This document shows positions 60,621 through 64,000 of a stretch of DNA of 64,000 nucleotides, one piece after another. The translations under genes and the position numbers were made by a program. The stretch is from the NCBI GenBank assembly GCA_018401375.1, contig JAGYKR010000001.1, positions 1 through 64,000 of the forward strand. The letters run 5' to 3'. The DNA comes from Ilumatobacteraceae bacterium (GTDB lineage: Bacteria > Actinomycetota > Acidimicrobiia > Acidimicrobiales > Ilumatobacteraceae). Position 1 is the stretch's first letter, and each line of letters begins with the position of its first letter. Below the pieces are notes generated by a model that saw only the letters and a program-made list of their open reading frames with translations, ran no database searches and had not been told where the DNA came from.

Positions 60621-62798
60621 TCAGGTTCTCAAGATTGCGTAGCGGTAGGTGTTGCACACGGAGATCACTCCGTGTGGGCCCTGAGCGTTAAGGCGCAGAC
60701 ATATCTCTAGTTCGTCAACCTCCGGTGGCGTGTGAAAGTGCACCTTGCCAACGAGAACGCAGGCATCTGCATCAATGTTCCCTTGGAATGTCCAGGGTTC
60801 TTTCGCACCGGTGATCTCTACCTGCAGGTGTGCTTCGGCGATCTCCCAGGCGAGGTCGTTCACCACATGTACCCGCAGATGGTGCCTTACCCCGGGGGGC
60901 AGAGGATCCTCAAGAAGATCGGCAATCGGAAGCACCGGGGCACATGCGGCCCGTAGCGCGTCATAGCCCAGGGTTGGGTGGTGCAGATGGTCGATGACGG
61001 CGTGAGAGATGGTGGGGGCCGGAGCGGTAAGGCTAAATAGGCAGAACCCCCCGGTGGGTTGATACTTGAGGCGCCGCAAGGTCTCCACATATGTTCGGAT
61101 CAGATCGGCTTGATAGGCCTGCGTGGCCTGACGCCACTGATGGAAGTCCCGGTAGCGCTCGGTGGGGAAACGGGCCTGGAGGATCTCCACATCGGCGCCA
61201 TGGCGGTCGCGTAAGCGCTCCCAGTCAAGATCGGGCCAACGTTCCGTGGAGATGAAATCAGCGGACTCGGGGATGGCTTGGGCGCCGAACTCCGAAACGA
61301 AACGCACCCGGCGCGGGATGGCTCGGGCCATTGGGATCAGGTCCCGGGCCTGACCATGGGTCCACCCCAACCACAGGTGACTGTCGGTTCCTTCGAGCAG
61401 CGGCAGGTGAGGGGCAACCCCTGAGTGAGGGACGCACGGGCGAGTGGGATCGGCGCGCTCCACCACCCGTTTAACGAAACGATCCAGCACGGTGCGATTC
61501 CACGAGGGCAGTTGCTCCCGTACCTGATGCCGAAAGCGGCCTGAAAGATTACGGGAGCGGGGATCGGCCCGGGGGGTCCGACCCGAAGGATCATCGTGAG
61601 CCGACCACATCACGATCGAGGGATGGTGGCCGAGTCGATCTACGGCGGCCCGGGCGTGATTTAGGGCTTTGGTGCGCACGCTGCGGGCGTAGCGGGCGCT
61701 CAGGCCTAGATCCTGAAGGATCAGGATCCCCATTCGATCCGCCGCCGCGTACAGATGATCCGACGCAATGTGGGAATGAACCCGCACCAGATCCAGTCCA
61801 GCCTGTGCTGCGAGATGAAGATCGGCCACGATCTCGGGTTCGGTTGCGTTGGCGATATCGAGCCGTGTCGGGGGCAGGTTCGCCCCCTTCAAGAAGATCC
61901 TCTGGCCATTCACTGAGCAGATCCACTGATCCCAGGCCACCTCTCGGAATCCGGTCCAACGTGATGCGGAATCGCTCAGGCGGCCCTCGTGATAGATCTC
62001 GACCACTACCTCACTCAGCGGTTGATCACCCAGCGAGTGTGGCCACCACAGGGCTGGCTCGGGAATATCAAGACCCCAGGCCACCTCGTTCTGTCCGGTT
62101 GCCAGAAGGTGTTCGGTTTCGGCCACCGCCCGGCCGTCAACAGAGGTACGCAGTCGGATGCGGCGATTCGCATCAGCATCGAGCACCACATTTACTAATA
62201 GGTGGGCTCGGGCCTCATCAGCGTCTCGGCAGACCACTCGCAGGCTGTGGACACTGACCGGCCCGGTGTCGCGAATGATCACTGGCCCTCGAATACCACC
62301 AGGATTCCATTCGGAGTCGATGCCCGGTGCGGCCTGAAAAGCGCCGCTCAAAGTGCGCTTAGTAAGGACTGGGGACTGAGGGGGTGAGGACACCTCGACC
62401 AGGATGTGATGGTCGGAGTCGAGGCCAGACAGGGCCGTGATCTCAAACTGGTGGTTCTCGGCGTAGCCCTCAAGGTCACCCAGATAGGCGCCATCAAGCC
62501 AGACATCACCCTCGGAAAATATGCCGTCGATCCCGAGCCATCGGCGGCGTCCAGGCTCGGGTGGTTCGATGGAAAACTCCCGGCGGTAAAGCACCGGGCC
62601 GTGGGAGTGGGCAAACAGAGCAGAGGTCTGCCAGTGGCCGGGCACCGAGGCCTCGATCCAGTCCTGCTCATCGATGGCGCTGCTCGTACCTAACAGCGCA
62701 TCACGGCGTCGATCGTCGCTGGAGATGGCTGCACGCCATTGGCCACCAAGATCCACATCCGAATCGTAGCCCGGCCAGGCTTCAGCTGATCCGGACAC
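60621..62798 (-). CDS. Glycoside hydrolase family 2-like protein with altered acid/base motif
   Basis: About 725 aa with GH2 architecture: jelly-roll N-terminal domain (YRREFSIEPPEPGRRRWLGIDGIFSEGDVWLDGAYLGDLEGY), an immunoglobulin-like domain and a TIM barrel. The barrel shows RIFLKGANLPP, LVRVHSHI, HHPSIVMWSAHDDPSG and the nucleophile-like FVSEFGAQAIP (Glu). The usual acid/base Asn-Glu is replaced by Asp-Asp. Family members act on beta-mannosides and related sugars. The start is uncertain: GTG 62798 is chosen, ATG 62870 would overlap azlC, and GTG 62756 is also possible. No signal peptide is seen. Confidence 0.75.
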   Translation of the reverse strand: MSGSAEAWPGYDSDVDLGGQWRAAISSDDRRRDALLGTSSAIDEQDWIEASVPGHWQTSALFAHSHGPVLYRREFSIEPPEPGRRRWLGIDGIFSEGDVWLDGAYLGDLEGYAENHQFEITALSGLDSDHHILVEVSSPPQSPVLTKRTLSGAFQAAPGIDSEWNPGGIRGPVIIRDTGPVSVHSLRVVCRDADEARAHLLVNVVLDADANRRIRLRTSVDGRAVAETEHLLATGQNEVAWGLDIPEPALWWPHSLGDQPLSEVVVEIYHEGRLSDSASRWTGFREVAWDQWICSVNGQRIFLKGANLPPTRLDIANATEPEIVADLHLAAQAGLDLVRVHSHIASDHLYAAADRMGILILQDLGLSARYARSVRTKALNHARAAVDRLGHHPSIVMWSAHDDPSGRTPRADPRSRNLSGRFRHQVREQLPSWNRTVLDRFVKRVVERADPTRPCVPHSGVAPHLPLLEGTDSHLWLGWTHGQARDLIPMARAIPRRVRFVSEFGAQAIPESADFISTERWPDLDWERLRDRHGADVEILQARFPTERYRDFHQWRQATQAYQADLIRTYVETLRRLKYQPTGGFCLFSLTAPAPTISHAVIDHLHHPTLGYDALRAACAPVLPIADLLEDPLPPGVRHHLRVHVVNDLAWEIAEAHLQVEITGAKEPWTFQGNIDADACVLVGKVHFHTPPEVDELEICLRLNAQGPHGVISVCNTYRYAILRT

Positions 62799-62835
62799 GG
62801 ACTGGTGAGGGCTTTGGTCGGTACTGTGAGCCCCG

Positions 62836-63546
62836 ATGAGATCATCTCGCCTGACTTCTGCGGCCAACATGGTGGATCGCAGAGCCTTCCGTGAAGGTTT
62901 CCCACTGTTTGTGCCAGCGATTCCGTTTGGTCTGGTGATCGGGGTAGCGGCGATGACCTCGCAGATGCCTGCCGCCGGTGGGTGGCTGACATCAGTGGTC
63001 ATCTTCGGTGGGGCATCGCAGTTGGCGACTGTGACCCTTGCAGGCACGGCATCGATCTGGGCGGTGATGCTTGCTGCGTTGGTGATCAATAGCCGCCACC
63101 TGATGTACTCCGCGGCCCTGTCGAGTACCTTTTCTCGTCAGCCACGCTGGTTTGCCGTGCTCGGGCCGTTCGTATTAATCGATCAGGTTTTCGCGCTGAT
63201 GGCTACCAAGACCCATCTCGAACCGACCGAGTTCCGGCGCTACTACATCACGGTCGGGCTATTTTTCTATCTGACTTGGATCCTTGTGGTGTCGGTGGGG
63301 ATGATGCTCGGGCCGGTGATTCCTGTCTCGTGGAGATTGGATGTGGCTCCAGCCTTGATGTTCACCGGGTTGGTGGTGCTCGCCATCGATCGTTCGCCGG
63401 CCTTAGTCGCAGCCATTGTTGGGGGCAGTGTCGCTTACCTCGGCATCAACCTCCCCGAACGGCTCGGAATCGTGGCCGGTGCGGTGGCTGGGGTTGCTGC
63501 AGGCGGTGTCGCAGAGATGATCGCAATGCGGCGGGGTGAACGATGA
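62836..63546 (+). CDS. azlC: AzlC family branched-chain amino acid exporter subunit
   Basis: 236 aa with about five to seven membrane helices. The AzlC signature is FVPAIPFGLVIGVAA and the conserved GGASQLATVTL and NSRHLMYSAALS segments. With AzlD it exports branched-chain or other neutral amino acids (4-azaleucine resistance family, BrnFE-like). ATG 62836 is used; a later ATG at 62869 (MVDRRAF) is possible. azlD overlaps its stop. Confidence 0.92.
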   Translation: MRSSRLTSAANMVDRRAFREGFPLFVPAIPFGLVIGVAAMTSQMPAAGGWLTSVVIFGGASQLATVTLAGTASIWAVMLAALVINSRHLMYSAALSSTFSRQPRWFAVLGPFVLIDQVFALMATKTHLEPTEFRRYYITVGLFFYLTWILVVSVGMMLGPVIPVSWRLDVAPALMFTGLVVLAIDRSPALVAAIVGGSVAYLGINLPERLGIVAGAVAGVAAGGVAEMIAMRRGER

Positions 63547-63860
63547 ACATCATGGAAACAGTGCTCGTGCTCGGGGTGATCGCGATCGGAACATATGTGG
63601 CCCGCGCTGTGCCGATTTTGATGTTGGCGGGGCGGGTGCTGCCAGTGCCGGTGCAGTTGGCTCTGCGCAATGTGGGCCCGGCTGTGCTGTCGGCTCTGAT
63701 CGTGGTGTCGATTTCTACGAGTTCGTTCTCCCCAGGAATCCAGGTTGCCGAGGTAGTGGCTCTGGTCGTGGCCGGGATCGTGGCCCGGTGGCGACGCAAT
63801 CTGATTTGGGCTACTGGGGCCGGTTTGGTCGCGTTGTGGATCGGTCTGTGGTTGTTCTGA
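63543..63860 (+). CDS. azlD: AzlD family branched-chain amino acid exporter small subunit
   Basis: 105 aa with four hydrophobic segments and the family pattern RAVPILMLAGRVLPVPVQLALRNVGPAVLSALIV. It is the small partner of AzlC. The ATG overlaps the azlC stop by 4 nt (ATGA), implying coupled translation. Confidence 0.92.
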   Translation: MNIMETVLVLGVIAIGTYVARAVPILMLAGRVLPVPVQLALRNVGPAVLSALIVVSISTSSFSPGIQVAEVVALVVAGIVARWRRNLIWATGAGLVALWIGLWLF

Positions 63861-63953
63861 TCAGACGGTACGTTCCAGTTGCGTAGCGACACGCCATGGG
63901 TGTTGCAGGGCTCCCGCAACGCAGATGGCGGTCAGCACGGCTAGTTTCGTCCC

Positions 63954-64000
63954 ATGGGACCACAGGCCACCACGATTGCAGAACTCCGAGCCTCAGGCTG
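63954..64000 (+). CDS. Partial CDS (5' end), possibly an Mg-chelatase-like ATPase
   Basis: The ATG at 63954 opens MGPQATTIAELRASG and runs off the window. The short N-terminus resembles the TT-x-x-ELRASG beginning of actinobacterial magnesium-chelatase-like/sigma-54-type ATPases, but 15 residues are too few for identification. A weak dyad (GTTGC...GCAAC, about 63902-63920) lies before it. Confidence 0.3.
   Translation, partial: MGPQATTIAELRASG

Overview
The window is a gene-dense, high-GC bacterial chromosome segment from an actinobacterium (Actinomycetota), tentatively the Acidimicrobiia. Supporting content: a mycofactocin locus with an NDMA-type alcohol dehydrogenase, a DUF3097 protein, an actinobacterial b558-type SdhC, an LCP cell-wall ligase, a REP13E12-type HNH gene with a mycobacterial-type LexA box, frequent GTG/TTG starts and many 1-4 nt stop/start overlaps. 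The class assignment is inference. No rRNA, tRNA, CRISPR array or transposase was recognised, and no gene-free stretch exceeds 300 nt.

Layout. 0-6.4 kb: C-terminal part of an NlpC/P60 hydrolase, a phosphotransferase, a dienelactone-hydrolase-like protein, a copper operon (csoR-copZ-copA) and a divergent kinase-fold protein. 6.4-14.4 kb: the mycofactocin block, with mftA (38 aa), mftB and mftC followed on the minus strand by plsY, an OYE/FadH flavoenzyme and an SDR, and an MFS exporter and an NDMA-type alcohol dehydrogenase on the plus strand. 14.4-16.3 kb: a MoxR AAA+ gene and a VWA gene whose junction looks like a programmed -1 frameshift. 16.3-22.9 kb: LCP protein, valS, cysS, acyl-CoA dehydrogenase. 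22.9-25.5 kb: an accessory patch with an RHH antitoxin, a truncated MazF toxin, a LexA-boxed DUF222/HNH gene and a TetR regulator. 25.5-29.5 kb: cation/proton antiporter with Usp domains, exonuclease III, fatty acid desaturase.

29.5-35.0 kb (minus strand): a tightly overlapping electron-transfer operon of OYE/FadH flavoenzyme, ETF-alpha, FixC-like flavoprotein, FixX-like ferredoxin and ETF-beta. This is a plausible route for electrons from mycofactocin-linked oxidations to the respiratory chain. 35-43.5 kb: YaaA, a ferredoxin-P450 pair, a tandem Usp, an ABC-F ATPase, PcrA/UvrD helicase carrying a mini-intein, and a flavodoxin. 43.5-60.6 kb: central metabolism (B12-binding mutase subunit, sucC, sucD, purH, metF, OatA-like acyltransferase, mdh, deoD, membrane pyrophosphatase hppA, sdhCAB) with a few actinobacterial conserved unknowns. 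60.6-64 kb: a GH2-like protein with an altered catalytic motif, AzlC/AzlD amino-acid exporter, and the start of one more gene.

How it fits together: P450 and dehydrogenase steps would generate and oxidise alcohols with mycofactocin as redox carrier. The ETF/FixCX module would pass electrons onward. The B12-binding subunit and sucCD would feed odd-chain or branched acyl-CoA carbon into the TCA enzymes encoded nearby. A recurring oddity is short in-phase tandem duplication (9-17 nt) at gene ends and starts, several units carrying the stop or start codons themselves.
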